NCBI RefSeq assembly: GCF_963678635.1 | Contig: NC_087071.1 | Location: 38,341,858 to 38,405,857 of the forward strand | From: Symsagittifera roscoffensis | Taxonomy: Eukaryota > Xenacoelomorpha > Acoela > Convolutidae | Length of the DNA stretch: 64,000 nt | Direction: 5' to 3' | Part shown: in pieces, positions 11,581-26,500 of the stretch | Layout of the letters: each line of letters starts with the position of its first letter | How positions within the stretch are numbered: position 1 is the stretch's first letter | Program-made: the position numbers and the translations under genes | The notes under the pieces: model-generated | What the model saw: the letters and a program-made list of their open reading frames with translations, nothing else | The model's database searches: none | What the model was told of the DNA's origin: nothing

Positions 11581-14500
11581 CTATCAGAAAAGGAATAAAG
11601 CCGAAACAGGGTAGAATTAAGGCCTTAACCTGTTGTTTAAACTCCAAGAGATATTGGTAATGTCAACAAAAATTTCAAGCGAAAATGAAATAAACATTGC
11701 AGGTTGCTATGAAAGTAGTACAGAAAGTTCCGAACAAACTGATAAAACAGACGAGAATTAAAAAAAAAATTTTTTTTTATATGTAATTGGAGAAAAATTC
11801 ATTGTAATTTTTTTTGCAATTTTGATGTAGAATTTTCCATTATTTCTTCAAAATTTTATGTTTGCAAATGAAAATCTAAATTCATTGCTAATAAGATTCT
11901 AAATATAAAAATTTGTGTTGGCTTTTGCCGTACAACCATGAAACTAAATGGTAAGTTTCTATGTAGTCGTATGTCGTCTCTCGTTCGAGGTCTTCTTCCA
12001 ATACCGGGTAGTTCTAGTATTGTGCGGAATATTGGCTCTGATCTATTGAGTCGTAGAGACATTTCAATTAAGTTATTATCGTGTAACATTTTGAAAATGT
12101 TTTGTCTAATTTCTAATCTAAATTTGGTTAATTCTAAGCTATTAAGGTTTTATTCGAGACTTATGGTCGCACCAGATGAGTTAGATCCTTTTGGTTAACT
12201 CATAGAGTAATTTCGGATAGGGTACACCGTCTGCTCGTCACGCTATCTTATTTTCGGCCGGATAGATTCGTGCAATTTCTTAGTCTAATACCGATCCTAA
12301 TCTTACTCTTATATCTACTAGTCTCAGGGAGTTTAACTAGTCTCTGCTAGGCTCAATAGATCTAGAGTATACTGGCTTATTGCGGCAGCTGAAGTTCTCT
12401 TGGAGAGGCAACTAATTTCTAAGTTAAATTCAAATCTCTCTGGTGCTGAAAATACAACTATTTTCAGCACTTACAAATAAGTGGGTTGTTAGTTGGATGG
12501 ATTATGATTGGTTAATATTAAATTATTACAGTGGTAAAATATCTAATTTATCCAATAATAAAATGTAGTTTAGATCAGGTTCCACCAGGTTCCACAATGG
12601 CTTTTTTCTACTAAAAGTAAGTCTAGCTAATCGAATATCGCAGCAAGTTTAGACGTAAGTTTAGCAAGTAATCGATTTTGAGTCCATTATAACCGATAAT
12701 TTTCAAAAACAAAAGTCCATTATAGTTCATTATGATCGATTATATTTCATTTTAGTTTTCAAAATAACCGATTTTATATTACAAACTCAGCTATCTGCAA
12801 AGCTAAAAAACGATCGAACTTGTTCATTTTCACGTTCAGCCTCCCCCCCTTCTCACCTCGATCCAACAAAATAAACCCACCGCTGTTCGGCGCTAGCCTG
12901 TTATAGACCTAAATTACCTTGTTTTTTTTTCGAGTTAAATAATGTGGTCGGAACATTTTAGTCAGTTTTCGCTGCTAGTTTATTCTAATTTTGTACCTCC
13001 AATCACCCATGAGTCTTCAGCTACGTACTTCAAGTCGCCCAATCCAAAACCAACAGCGGTGACTACATTCCCATGGCATTCGTCGTACCTAGCCTGCAAA
13101 AACTTTTACAATTACCAAGTAGCCGGCTGAGTCGATGTTTATTCAAGTTTCGTTCGACGAATAATTAAATACGAATATAACAAGACTGCTCGTATCAGGG
13201 CGAAGCCCTGAATGTTTTTACTGCCTTTTAAGGTTTATGGAGCAGCAATAACATGAGCAACATTTAAAAAAATTAAATGAAATAAAATAAAATTAAAAAA
13301 AAATCTTAAAATTTGAAATTTTTTCTATGAAAATCATCCCCTCACACGCCATATAAAGTACAAAACAATATATTTTTCACTAGTAATAAACCCATTATGG
13401 CAATTGAGCTTCTTTCAATAACTTGGAACGATTTTTAAGACGGATTAAATCTCCGCTTACGCGTTAATAGCGCGAATTATATCGCGCGTTAATTGTCCCA
13501 AATTGGCAAAACAGGCAATCTTTAAGCCCCCATAACTTTACGAAAAATGATCACAGGTGAATTATCTTTTCAATTTTAAGCTCAGGACAACAATACCTTT
13601 TGAATGATATAAAAATATACCAAAAATGGCTAGTTAAAAAGTCGAAATTTGTCTGGAGAAAAAAACCCACCCCGAGCACAAATATTAAATATTCCGTTAC
13701 TTTCGTATCGAAAGTCGGAACAATAAATAAATATACTTGTCAAAAAGAATCAATTCACATCGAAAGACTGAGCGTACTTCAAAGAGATTTCAATTAAATC
13801 TAAACACTTCAAGACTAGCTTGAAAAAAATTTACCTAATGTTCCCTTTCCCTATGGTATCTATTAAAAAAAATCGCCCCTTCCCGCATCTAAACTAAAAT
13901 ATCAGCATATTTCGAAAAGTTTCTGTTTTTGAAAATGTATTAGTTTTTTGCTATTTCAACTGTTTCTAGTTTTTTAAAGTTTCAAATTTGTTGCGTTCTG
14001 ATTGCCTGTAAAATCTACTGATTATGTCAACAAATTATGTCAATTTTTGCCCATTTTTCAAAGGTGAAGGGGGTCGTCAACAAATGATGAAAAGGTCATA
14101 AGTGAGTTTGTACTATATGTTCATATTTTTTAATTCATTTTAGGGTTAATCAATTGATTATATTATCAAACTGTCACAAATTTTTGTATCATCTGAAAGA
14201 TATTCCGACGTTAAAATTTAAAGTGCTATTTTAACCCCGATTATTTTTATGTAAATGACTAATATTAATAATCAAATGACCTATACTTTTTTCTTTCATC
14301 AGCGCGTAGCAAAAACGGCAAAATAATCAAAACCAGAAGTCGTATTGAAATTGAGTTGAAGCACCCAAACAATCCAATTCTACAAAATTTGTGTAAATCG
14401 AAACGAAACTTATAATTTTTTGTACTAACCTTGAGCTTGCGGGAAAGATTTTTTTTTGAAAAATTGTGATTGAACTTTCAAATTGTTCATCATTTTTATT

Positions 14501-17500
14501 GTTATCGAAATACACAACTAAATTTCTTTGAAACACGCTTAAAACCTTGGGTCATTCAGGTTTTTGTTTTTAACACAGGTAATCATTTTTTTTTACCAAA
14601 TAAATGTTACAAACTACTGCCAGCTTAATAATAAAGGCAGACAACAAACGATTTTCCAGGTTGATTTTATTGCTTATCTATTCGAGAAAAAAATGTATTT
14701 GTAATTGACCCTGTTTTCATATGAATCTTCAGAGTCTTAAGCTTGCTCAATATGAAATGTGGATAAACTTTTCAGATTTTAAAAACTGGTTTCAAAAAAA
14801 CGAATAAAAAAAGCTCTACAAAACTTGAAACAATGTAGAGGGTAAGCCATAATGCAAAAGAAATTGGGGAAAAGCTTTCAAAATTTATCATAGTTTTTTT
14901 AATATTACACTGAAACCTTTTCATTAAAAATATTTTTACTCTGTTGTTAGTGATAAATCATATTCACGACCTTTCAGTCGTGATTCAAACGACTTTTAAA
15001 AATTTCAAAACATTTCTCAGCATCGAGAAAAAAATATAAAATTTTTGACTTTCAGTCTAAATTCCAGCAAAAAAGTGAGCGAACATACTTACATTGCTTA
15101 TTTATGCGTTTTTGGCGCCATTTCTGAAAATTCTCAAAATTTTTAGCAGAAAATCAATTTAATTAATTTTTTCAATGAATTTTTAATCACTAATCATTTT
15201 TCAACAAAAGTAATTTTCAAGTTGCTTTTTTCACGACGATTGTCAAAAATGGCTTAGCCGGGTTGACCAAAAATGCTTATCATACAATTCTCATAAATGA
15301 TAAATTTCTTTTCATACAGTTTCATACAATTCCATACTTACAGAAAACTAAATGAAAACTCTATAATAAGCATTTTCCCATAAATGGAAATTGTATGATA
15401 GTTGTTTTCTCCAAAAACCAAAAAGTTGTTTTTTGTTCGTAAATTTATTTTCTGAAAAACTTATTTTCAAACATGAAGTGACAAACATTTATTTTTGGCA
15501 AAATTTTTCAGAAAAGACAAACATTTAAAATGTTTGTCAGAAGTGACAAACATTTATTTTTGGCAAACTTTTTCAGTCATGATTATTTTAAATTTTTGAA
15601 TTTTCAGAAAATCAGACATACATAAACACGCCATACAAAAGAAATAGGAATTTTCAGCGTTTTTGAAAAAAAAATTCAGGTGAAAAGAAAAAAAAACTAT
15701 ATTATCGTATCCAGGACTACGTTATGCACACAAAAAGTTAAATTTTGCATGCAAAAAAAAAAAATTTCGGAATATGTTTGTTTGCGTACAAAATTCGATT
15801 TGCGGTTGAAAAAAAACAAAAAAAATGTTGGGGCAAATTTTCAAAATTACTTGAAAATTTTTTTTGTCGCCATCAAAAAATGCCAGTCATACAATTTCCA
15901 TATATGGAAATAGAATGGAAAGCATTTTGTTCAAAAAATATTTTAAATCAGTTTTTTTGTCACCAGTCTGTTCAACTGTTCTCAAAAAGCCGCAGAAATG
16001 GTTTAACTTTTTCTATTGTTTTTCGAAAATGTATGAAAATTGTATGACAAGCCTTTTCTCCATACACGTGATGTATGGATTTGTATGATAATGATTTTTG
16101 TTGTATGGAATTGTATGATAAGCATTTTCGGTGTATGGAGGTCAACCCGGGTAGTTATTCTATGCTACTTGCACAGTAACAGACTATCCTTGTTTCATTT
16201 AAAGTCGGTTAAGGAGCAAAAATTTAAATCGGTATAAAATATGTTTATCTGGATATTGAGAAAGTGATCTCGAAATTTTTAAAGGTTGATAAAATTAAAA
16301 ACACTTGATTATGATGTATCAATCAACCCATCTGACATTTGTTTGTGTTTCTGATTTTTAGTAGAATTAAACAAACCGGCATGCGAAATTCTTCACAAGT
16401 TTAAGAGGTCGAAACAAAAAAACTGTTATCGCATTAGCCTACAAGAGTTCAGCACGATGATATATTATAAGCTCCGCTTGTCTCCCTTTCAAATCGATAT
16501 TGAAAATTTCTCAGCATCGAGAAAACCTGGTTTGAAAAATTTGCTCTTCAACGATTTTTTTGATCTCACAATTTTTCGCCATTTACAAAAATTAAAATAT
16601 ACAAAATGCACAAAAACCAAAAAAATTTCTCGTTTAAAAAATCAATTATGGTTCTCTCACATAAATTTAATAATAATGTATAATAATTGATTATAATAGA
16701 AAACTTTTCTTTAAAAAATTGTCAGTTTAATCTATTATTGTTGCAAACTTAGACAACGATGTCGATTAGGTACCATTTTTTCACAGAAACTAGGCAAATT
16801 GTTTTTTTATGATTTTTATTTGGAAGTTGTCGCTATAATCTATTATTGTTAAACAATTAGACCACGGTATCGATTAGATTGCTTTTTTCCAAAGGCAAAT
16901 TGGTTTCTTATAGTTTTTAATCTAACAGTAAAATTTTTTATCAAACAGTAAAACTTTCATCTTACCCTGATGTAGTTGAGCTTTTTATCCTTAGTGGCGA
17001 AGTCGCTCACTCTTCCGAAATACTCGAAGGGAGACAGTCCACTGCCTCTTCCGTACTCGGCGTATAATCTGGTCTGAAAATCACAACAGGCACCTGCAAA
17101 CAAAAAAAAACTTTTTATCATTTTTTGAATCCACGTTTATTGTTCTTGCCATTTGAAATCGGAGAGCTTTGATAAAATTCATAATGAGTGTTAACAGGTA
17201 TCAAATCAAGCAATGAGTTTTTAGTTGAAAAGACCATAATTTTGAAAACAGCAGTGGCTAATGACGATTTCCCCACCTAAAATTATTTCTAAACGTTTCC
17301 TCCCTCATAAAGTTCACTTACTCACCTAACAGAGATATGATTTCATGAGTTTAATTTTTGACTGAAGGGCCAAAAGCGAAAATTTTCAGTGAGAAAGCAG
17401 AAAACTCTAGAATAAAATGATAACTTTTGGATGAATTTGATCAAGTGAAAATGTACTTCAAGTAGATAAAACTTGAAACTCAGAAGGAAAACTTACTGTG

Positions 17501-20500
17501 GTCCTCTTCGTCCAATGAGAACCAATTGAAATTGCGGTAATTTCGACCAATCAGGAGCTCGAATACTTGATCATACCTCTGGTCCCATTTCTGAACTTCC
17601 ATTCCATTGGAGTCAATTAAGTAACCATACATGCAGAACATAGTCCTAGAAAAAGTCACAATCTCGGTCCACCTTTTAAATTTTTCCTGCAATGGATCCT
17701 TTCAAATTCGTACGTTTTTCCAAAAATTACATCCGTAGCAAACAAAAAGACATTAAACTTTAAATTAATCTACTGAAATTTTTTCAAAATACAGTTTGGA
17801 GGACTCTCTAACTCTTAAATTAATTTTGATCCTTTTGTGATGTTGTAAAAAATAAATTTTGAAAAACAGTTAGTAGTAAAAATTGTTTCAAAGCTTCATT
17901 GAAGTGAAAAGCTGGTTCCTACCGGCAACGTTTCATATATTAAATGACATATATTTTTGTGGTACACATACTTTGTGGTGATTTCGAGAAAATTTGGCTC
18001 GATTTTTCAAATTATGTCCCGGATCGAAACGTTCACTTTATTTCTCGTCTTTCAAAGTCAAGCAGAAGGTCAGTGTGTGACTTAATCATACTTTGAAACG
18101 GTCGAAACCTAAATTGAACAGAGCGAGAATTGAATTTTGTCAGATTTTTTGCTGACAAAACTGTGAAAAAGATGCAACTGTAAAGCAATCTACTATATAC
18201 ACAATTGTTCCGACCATTGAAAATGGGGAAGAACTTTGCCTCCGGGTTTTAGTTTTTTTTCTGTTGTTATTTTAATTGTTTCGTTCGACGCAAAACCAGG
18301 AACCAAAAACAATTACTGAAATGATTCGAGTAATAAAACAAGAAAAAAACACTTAAATTTTGTCCCAATTTAGAAAAATCGGTTTGAATTTAGTCTAGTT
18401 TCAAGCGAGTAAACAATCAAGAAAAAATTGTTATATAAAAATTGGTCATTAAGGTTTAAAAAAATTGGTTTTATTAAGGAAAAAGTACTTTTGGGAGCTC
18501 CATTTAACGCTTCCTTGATAATTGAGGTTTTAAAAATTTATATCATTGAGCACATAGATAGAAATTTTTTTTAGAAAAACAAATTTAAAAAAAAAGGTTT
18601 TCATCTTTTTGTTTTTTATTAAATTTTCAAAGACAGCTAATGAAAGTAATGCTTAATTAACTATTATTCTGCTCGTTTGCGTGTACTCTTAATCACACAA
18701 CACACAAAGAAGAAAAAGATCATAATTTAAACAAAATAAAAACTTATGCATTTTATTTACGAATGTGGTCGCCAAATTCTGTCCTACTTGTACAAAAACC
18801 ACCTATCCAAGTTTGAGTATGCAATTATATAGAACAGTAAGTGCATTTGCTGAGAATAATTTAGGAGCTTGTCTGATTTTCAAACTATGTCTAAATAACA
18901 ACAATATAATCTAGTTCCCGCATCCAGTTTTAAGCGTTAATAATCGATGATATTATGATTTTAGTGCCAGTCTTACTAAAACTGAGAAAAAATTGATTTT
19001 GATCAATCAGTAATCGATTATAGTTTCTCGTTTTGAAATCCAATCATGATTAATCATGATGCATTTTAACCGACTATAATCAATTAGTGATTCATCTATT
19101 TTTTTATACAAATTTAATAGATTCTAATCAATAATAATAGATCATTTTTATCCCAGTTTCTAATTCATATGTCGTGCACACGGAATCCTTTATAATCGAT
19201 AATAATTGATTACAATCTGTTTTACTTAATCATTTTGTCTCCTACCTTGCATTCGAATTGCTTTTATTTTATGTTTTTCGTAGACGTTGGCTTGTGTGAA
19301 AATGAGAGAAATGCTTTAAACGTTTTAAAGTCAATTCAGACTTTTATTTTTTTAAAATTTGTTTATTTCCCATTGAAATTGGTTCATGATGCGCATCATA
19401 TTTTTCTCAACAATCAAAACATCAGCAAGTTGCTTAAGTTTCATGATTTACTCGGAAGACTTATTTTTCACATACCGTGAGTACTTTTCAACTAATACGA
19501 AAGGATCTCTATGAAAATTTTGTTTCGTGGTAAAACTTTGTGTATAGATGAACTAAAGTGTAACACGACATCTCGCTTTTAGAGAGTTTGTTATTGACAG
19601 AAAAATATTAACCCATGAGATATAATTAAATTGTACTTTTGTTGTTACCAAATTTTGACATAATAAGATAATATAATGGATTATAATCGATTATAATTGC
19701 ATTCAAGTGTTTTTTGTATGAGCTGTAATCAATTATAATTGATTATAATATATTATAATCTCTTGAAAAATATCACAATTATAATGTATTATAAATACTT
19801 TACACGCCTAATTTTGATAAATATAATCAAATATAGTTGTAAAAAAAAACATCATAATTATTTGTTATAATCGATTGCTTACGCCCAAAATTGAATGCGG
19901 GTTATATATTCCATTACGCAACTCAGCTTAAACTATCTCAGATTAACATGCTAAGAAAATTGAAAAAGAGCTTGAGTGGAGTGTCAACGAATATATACGT
20001 TATCATATTTAAACGTTGCGCTACATCACCATACTTGCCCATATTCTGCGCATTTTCGGTTCAACCGTTTCCCCTTTGGATCAGGCAGTACAAAAACTAG
20101 AGATTCCCAGGCCAGCAAGAGATCCAGGAACAATGAAAACACTGAAATTACAGACATTTTTTAACAATACATGAAAAAGAAATTGAAGTGAGATAAAAAA
20201 ATGTTCTTGTTTGATGAATGAAAAAAACCTCTGTCAAGTCGAAAAAACAGCAAGAAGTTTTTTTGAAGATATTAGAGGATATTAGAGTCCCATTATTATA
20301 TACCCGGATTGACCAAAAAAGCTATTCCATAAGTATAGAGGAACTCATGAAACGTCTACCATTAAAGATTGTTTTTGTATAGGAAACTTGAACGACTAGA
20401 AATTTTTCAGAAACCAATAAACTAATTTCATCAATTTTAAAGTATTCTCAAAAATTCGGGTTGTGTCTGTACCCGAACACAAGTCACTACGATATGGTTT

Positions 20501-23500
20501 CTCAAAACTAGATGCACCAAGGGTTTAACGGTCTTACATGTACAATACGACCGCATAATAGGCGTCTTACACCAACAATGTAATGAAATTTGCCATCTTC
20601 TAAAATTTGACAATTCGGGTACTTTGAGTATTTCAGAAAATTAAACTTTAAAAAAGCAGACATATATTTCCCTGTGTAGTGTATTTTAAGTTTTTTTAAA
20701 GACTACATACAAAATTAAAATTTTTCTGAGCGCTTTAAACGCAATATGGCAAGAACTTTATACAGAGGCTGCACTTTGCAAACATCAAAAAAGAAAAAGA
20801 GTTATGAAAATTTTCGAAACCAAGCTATGGGCTACATAGGGGCGCAATTTGGTGAATGTAGAGCTCTGGAATCAAGAGACAAGCCACTAAAAATGCTAAA
20901 AAGTTGTAAACAAATAATCAAAGTGAACACACAAGAAGACAGAAAGATCAAAGAGAGCAGGCTTTTTGTGGAATTCAAATACAATTCACACAATAAGCAG
21001 TTTAGCCTCGCAATGAGAAATATAGTGCAAATTAGAAGCAACTCTGGAGATTAAGGAATGGGTATTTTGACCAGTAACCCACAGCTGCTGCCAACGTTAT
21101 CAGCTTCACACTGACATATTACCTCGCATCGTTGACAGAGCTTTAACAAAGTAGATAGCCAAATTGGGTTACTTTTAGACAAATATAATGAAGACAAAAA
21201 ATGCAAAGCAATTACGCAGAATTTTTATGGTTAAATTTATTTGTGACTTTCCGCCCCAAAATTTTACCCCAAAACCGACCATTTTGGCTTTTCTTAACAA
21301 TCGAAAACTACACGAGAGCTACTGGATTAGTTGCTGACAAAACTATATCAAAGTGAGACTTCCAAATAGTCAAGCCAACTTCAAAAAGGATGTAACTTCT
21401 AAAAAATCATTTTTTAATGTAGCAAAAATGATAATTTTGGTCTATTAAACAAAAATGAATTTAATTATACAAAACAAAGAATAATGAAAACTTCTTACAC
21501 TTTTGACCAAAAGAAGAGGCTCATTTTGATATAGTTTTCTCAGAAATTGAGATAATTTTTGATTGAATAAAAAAATATTGAGGTATTACAGTTCTGAGGT
21601 AATTTTTGATTGAATAAAGAAACTATTGGTTTTGGGGTAAAATATTTTGAGTCGAATTTTGGCAAGAAAAGGTTGATTATAACAGTTCTGCTAAAATTCG
21701 AAGTAAATTTTTTCTTCTTGTTTTTTGTGGAAAATTAACCCAACTTAAGAAAAACGCTTTTTAAAATTTTTTGTCCGGAATACTTAAATCAGAAAGGTAG
21801 AAACACCAAACTGTTGATGATTTAGCGTTTTGTTTCTTTTTAATAGTTCATAAATCATCAATGTAAAGTATTCAAGTGTGGGATGCTAAGTTTCAATCTG
21901 GTTATGCTACTATTATAGGTAACTGAGCTACCTTATCATTTGAAAAATACTTTTAAAAAACCAAGAATATTTAAAAAGATACCAAAAACACAGGGTGAAA
22001 CAAATTAAACCAACAGCTGTTTCTAATAAGCATCCATTGCGTACTTTTTGAAGTAATTGCAAAAAAGTTTTCCTCTATGTTTACAGAACTTTGACACAAC
22101 CGATAAATAGAACAGAAACTGCATACCTGCCAGTTCTTGATTTGCAAAATGGACCCAAAAATCTTGAAGACCGAAAAGCCTGGTTGAACGAAACTTTACA
22201 CCGATAACAATATACTTGTTAATCGCAGTCGCACTAAATTTTAAAAAAGCGAAAGAACCATTTGCATAATAAACAATTACAATACAAAAGAAACAGGTTC
22301 ATCCCAACTACCATTTTTTATCTGTTTCCTGAACTCATTCATAATATTTCATTGTTTTTGACTGCCATTTTGGAACAAAATTGCGTAATAATTAAGAAAG
22401 ATATGAAACAAACTTACTAAAGCATATTAAAACTGTTTTCTGAGAGTTTAGGCCCATTCTTTTGAAGGAAAATAGTAGAAATTTGATTTGAAAATTAAGT
22501 TTAGCTTGATGTTGTAATGGCTTCTGGCTAATAACAAAACATTCAAACTCTGGACAAATACTAGACTGGGTTTATGTCATTTAGGATGATATTTATGTTC
22601 GATATCAGTTCAAATAAGGTAGCTTTAAAAACAAAGGTTACCGAGAACTAAATTAATTTAAACTTGACTTAAACAAGATCTAATTCACACCTTTCTAGCA
22701 GACTAAAAATTTATAAAAGACAATCTTGATTTTTTGTGAGAGACAACTTTAAAACCTCAAAAATTGTTTGCCTGGAGAATCACATCTACTTTGTGCAGTT
22801 TTCTTAAAAAGTAGCCCAAAATTCTTCAATGCTATTTGAAGAGGCAAAACGTGCTATCAAATTTAACGAATCTTTCGAGCATTTTTACTATTTCACGGCA
22901 ATCGGCGACCTGCCTAAAAGAAAAATGTGAATATCATACAAACTCATAAATGGAAAATTTCTTCTCATATATTTCGCATACATTTTCGAAAAAAGTTAGT
23001 TCAACAAGCAGTAATAGATTCTGCACACAACAAAAAAACAGTGATTTAAATATTACGTTTTTGTTTTATGGAAAAAATACATGAAAATTGTATGACAACT
23101 ATTTTTCCAGTAACAAAAACTTTCAAAAATCCAGTAAAAACAGTGTTGCACCTTTGGAAATGAGTTTAACGCGTTTTCTTGTTGAGCAGTTTTTTGGTCA
23201 ACGCAGGTATGTGCTTTTACGAATAAACTAAACAAAAAATTAACTAGTTATGTCAGACTGAAATGTTTGAAAACATCTGTGTGCACAAAAACAACAAACC
23301 GTTTCGGAAAAACAACGAACGATTTCAATCAATTTCCTCTCAAAATTTCATTCATCGCTCCTTGAAACGGAGAAGTAAAGACCGATTCATGTGATGAATT
23401 TCTGCAAAACTTCTAAAACTGACTGTGGTTAACATTTGCGTACTAAACTGAAAAAATCTACTGAATAAACATATCAAGAAAAGTGAAAAGAGTGTTAAGT

Positions 23501-26500
23501 AGATTAAGTAAGTCGAACTTTCGACCAATCAGAAATGCAGCAAGGTTAGAACTATCAATAGAAAGCTTTAGTGCTGATTTACTGCTTTTATTAAGAGGGA
23601 TGAAGATTCTTTCCATTAATTGAGCAATACTCTCCCTCGTTTTTAGCCAATTGAGCTATTTGCCCCGAGTTAAAACGGCAAAACATTACAAAGGAGTTTT
23701 CAAACGCAAGCAGATGGTTGAAGTATATAGAGGTTTCAATGCCGATTAAAGTTTTTTCAAAATTTTTTTCTGTTTTTGCTTTTGGCTGATCATTTTTTGA
23801 GGCAAGCAAGCTACCGGGGTCAGTTCAAAGACTTCTATTTATGCTAAAAAAAACCACAGCATCCTAATAAATTTTTTTTTTGCATTTAACAAAAAATTTA
23901 ACTTAAAATCTAAATAAATTGGTTTCGAATGGTGCAAGGAAAAGTTTTTCGTTGCTTGTTCACTGTTGTCATCCTGTGTTTTTATCTTCAAACCTCTCTT
24001 ATTCTTCAAAATAATAAGCAAATGGTGTCGAAATTCTAATATCATAGGAGTCAGTTATGCGCGATGAAAGCCCCAGTTAACAGCGTGTGAGTATTTAGAA
24101 TACCATTCCAATTGTGTAACCGTCCTCAACGCCGAGGGATCGCCATTTGGATCTTGTGCCTCTGATGCAAATGTTGGTTGCTCTTAGTATAGCGAATGAA
24201 ACTCTACATCTCACCCAGCACATGACATGACTATATCGGCGGTCCCATTTTGATGCCAGACCATCTGCTAGTCGTTTGAGGAAAAACGTGAACTCCGGTG
24301 CCAAAACACCATCTATTGAAGTGACAAGTGGAGTGAAAGACATATGCTTTTCTTCACAAGCTGGTCCATACTTATTTTTCGTCTCAATCTCTGCAGTTTT
24401 CAATGTATTCATGGGATTGCGGTTTTGGTAAGAGGGAGCGTCAGTGTCTGTAACACGGATGTCGGACGACGCAGCCGACTGTCTATCCCAAACCCCACGA
24501 GCTGAAAAATCTGCAATTAGTGCCGGGGTTCCATTTTCTACATCTGGTTCTTTTACGACAGGTTCTCTTTTCACATCCTTCCACAAAATTGAAGCAAGAT
24601 CGCCCACTGCGTCTCTTATTTCGTTGTGTCGTAGTGTTACCAGTCCGACCTTCTTGCAAGAAAGTGCATGCTTGAAGTCAAAATCTTGTTGACATCCATC
24701 GCGTCTCGAGAAAGAACGTTTGAGTGGTTTTCTGTACCTGACACATAGAGCGTCTCTGAACTCTGTGGCTGACAAATCAAAATTATCTTTCAACAAGGGC
24801 AGCGAAGTTAGCCACAAGGAACAGTTGTTGTCGATTATTCTCCGGATCGCTCGTTTCTGATCTGCTGGTAAAACTGCAAGCAATTCATCGAGTTCATCTT
24901 TGTCCACAGCATTTTGTTTCTCCTCGTGGTTTTTTCTTGCTTCTCTCATCTTTGTTTTGTGTAGAGTTTGGTCGAAATCATCTTGGAGAAGGATCGAACT
25001 CACGAGACAGTCGGTTGCTTCACGTGAAGTGGAAAATGCTAGTTCGGCACCTTCTATTGGATTTCGCACACCTAGCCCCCCCCTTTTGACAGGAAGTGAA
25101 TACAAAACACGATCTGAGTGTGTGCCACTAGAAGTTCCTAGTAAGCTTGGAAAAAAGTTTTCCTCCAACATCTTCTCGAGAGGAGCAAACAACTGCCACG
25201 TATCGTTGACTACTCTCTGGACAAAATTCCATTCACATTGCAGTGATCTTGTTAATCCAACTAAAGCAGCTTGAGGTTCTTTTTCTGCCACTTTGGACAA
25301 CTCGCCAAGACAATCCAACCATTCTTGAACCTTTTTTAAAGTGAAACTAATTTTGCCTTCATCAGAGCCAATAAATCCGCCCAAATATCTTCTACCTTCA
25401 ACTATTCTGATGCCGAACCTGTCAAACCATTGATGAGCTTTTTCAACAAAGTTCGGGTGAACAACCAAATAACTTTTGCTTGGCTCGGGGTAATAGTCAT
25501 ACTTCGGGCCGTTTTCATCGCCTAATAATGAATGCAATTGCACATTTTTTTCCCAGCGAAACAGGAAAGTCGGTTTAATGCTTTGCGTTAATTTGGCAAA
25601 AAATTTTCACTGTGAACCTAAAATTTGAGTTTTCATCTGATTATTTTTTGGTTCTCAAAGTTTGTTGGAGAATCTGGCGTATAGTTTGATACAATTAAAA
25701 TGTAGTTCAATGATTTTAAATAAAAGTATCATGCTCCTTCTGAGCTACCTCTCTATCTATAGAGAGTGCTTATCTAATCCGATTCTCTATCAGATTCCAA
25801 AAGGGGGAGAGAGAATGTTAACTAGATACGATAAACGAAACCAAGTTTTTTCTCAGATACATAAGAAAATTAAACACGTGGCCAAACTGTGCACTGGATA
25901 AGAGCGCAATTCGGTGACTGTAGGTCACTGGAATCCAGAGACAAGTCTTTAAACTTGTTCCAAATGTAGGTGGATTCCACTAATAAGCAGTCCGTGGATT
26001 CCGCGCTCAGAAACGTGTTGCATAAATTTTATCACCATATTAGTTTTATCGCGGATTCCGCTCACAATTTGCCGATTCCGCTTACAGTTGTGGATTCCGC
26101 GACAGCGTGGTTTAACTGTACACATGTATACACGAGTGTTTTTGGAGCATTTTTGAACAATTCGGTGTGTTTTTGCTATTTTTTCGTGGAACCCAAAACA
26201 GCAAAGAAGATTAAAGAAAACTAACAATGTTAGGGATTCCGCGTCAAATCTGTTTTCGGTTTGTTGCCGAATCCGCCTACAATTCACAAAATACACAGTT
26301 TGGCAATTAAGATGTCAATCAGTTTGTGCTTAATTGGCCCACCAGTAAATCTAGTTGATTATATCTATTTACTTTTGGTGGTATACAAAGCAGCCGAAGT
26401 ATACAGCAGCTACCCTATAAACCAGCCCAAAACCCGGAAGTGCTGTATAATAATTCTGTAACAGTTGTCTAACAGCTACAATAAAGTGCCGATTCCATTC

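Noticed and set aside
15680-16237. Cluster of plus-strand frames of 65-100 residues
   Set aside because: They lie inside the non-coding palindromic element at 15257-16151 and are Lys/Phe-rich translations of AT-rich repeats.
26378-26460. Minus-strand exon-like block with LPGFGLVYRVAAVYFG and a GTAAAT donor
   Set aside because: It starts and ends in phase 0, while the flanking exons at 29990 and 22233 already join in phase 2. Inserting it would break the gene model.
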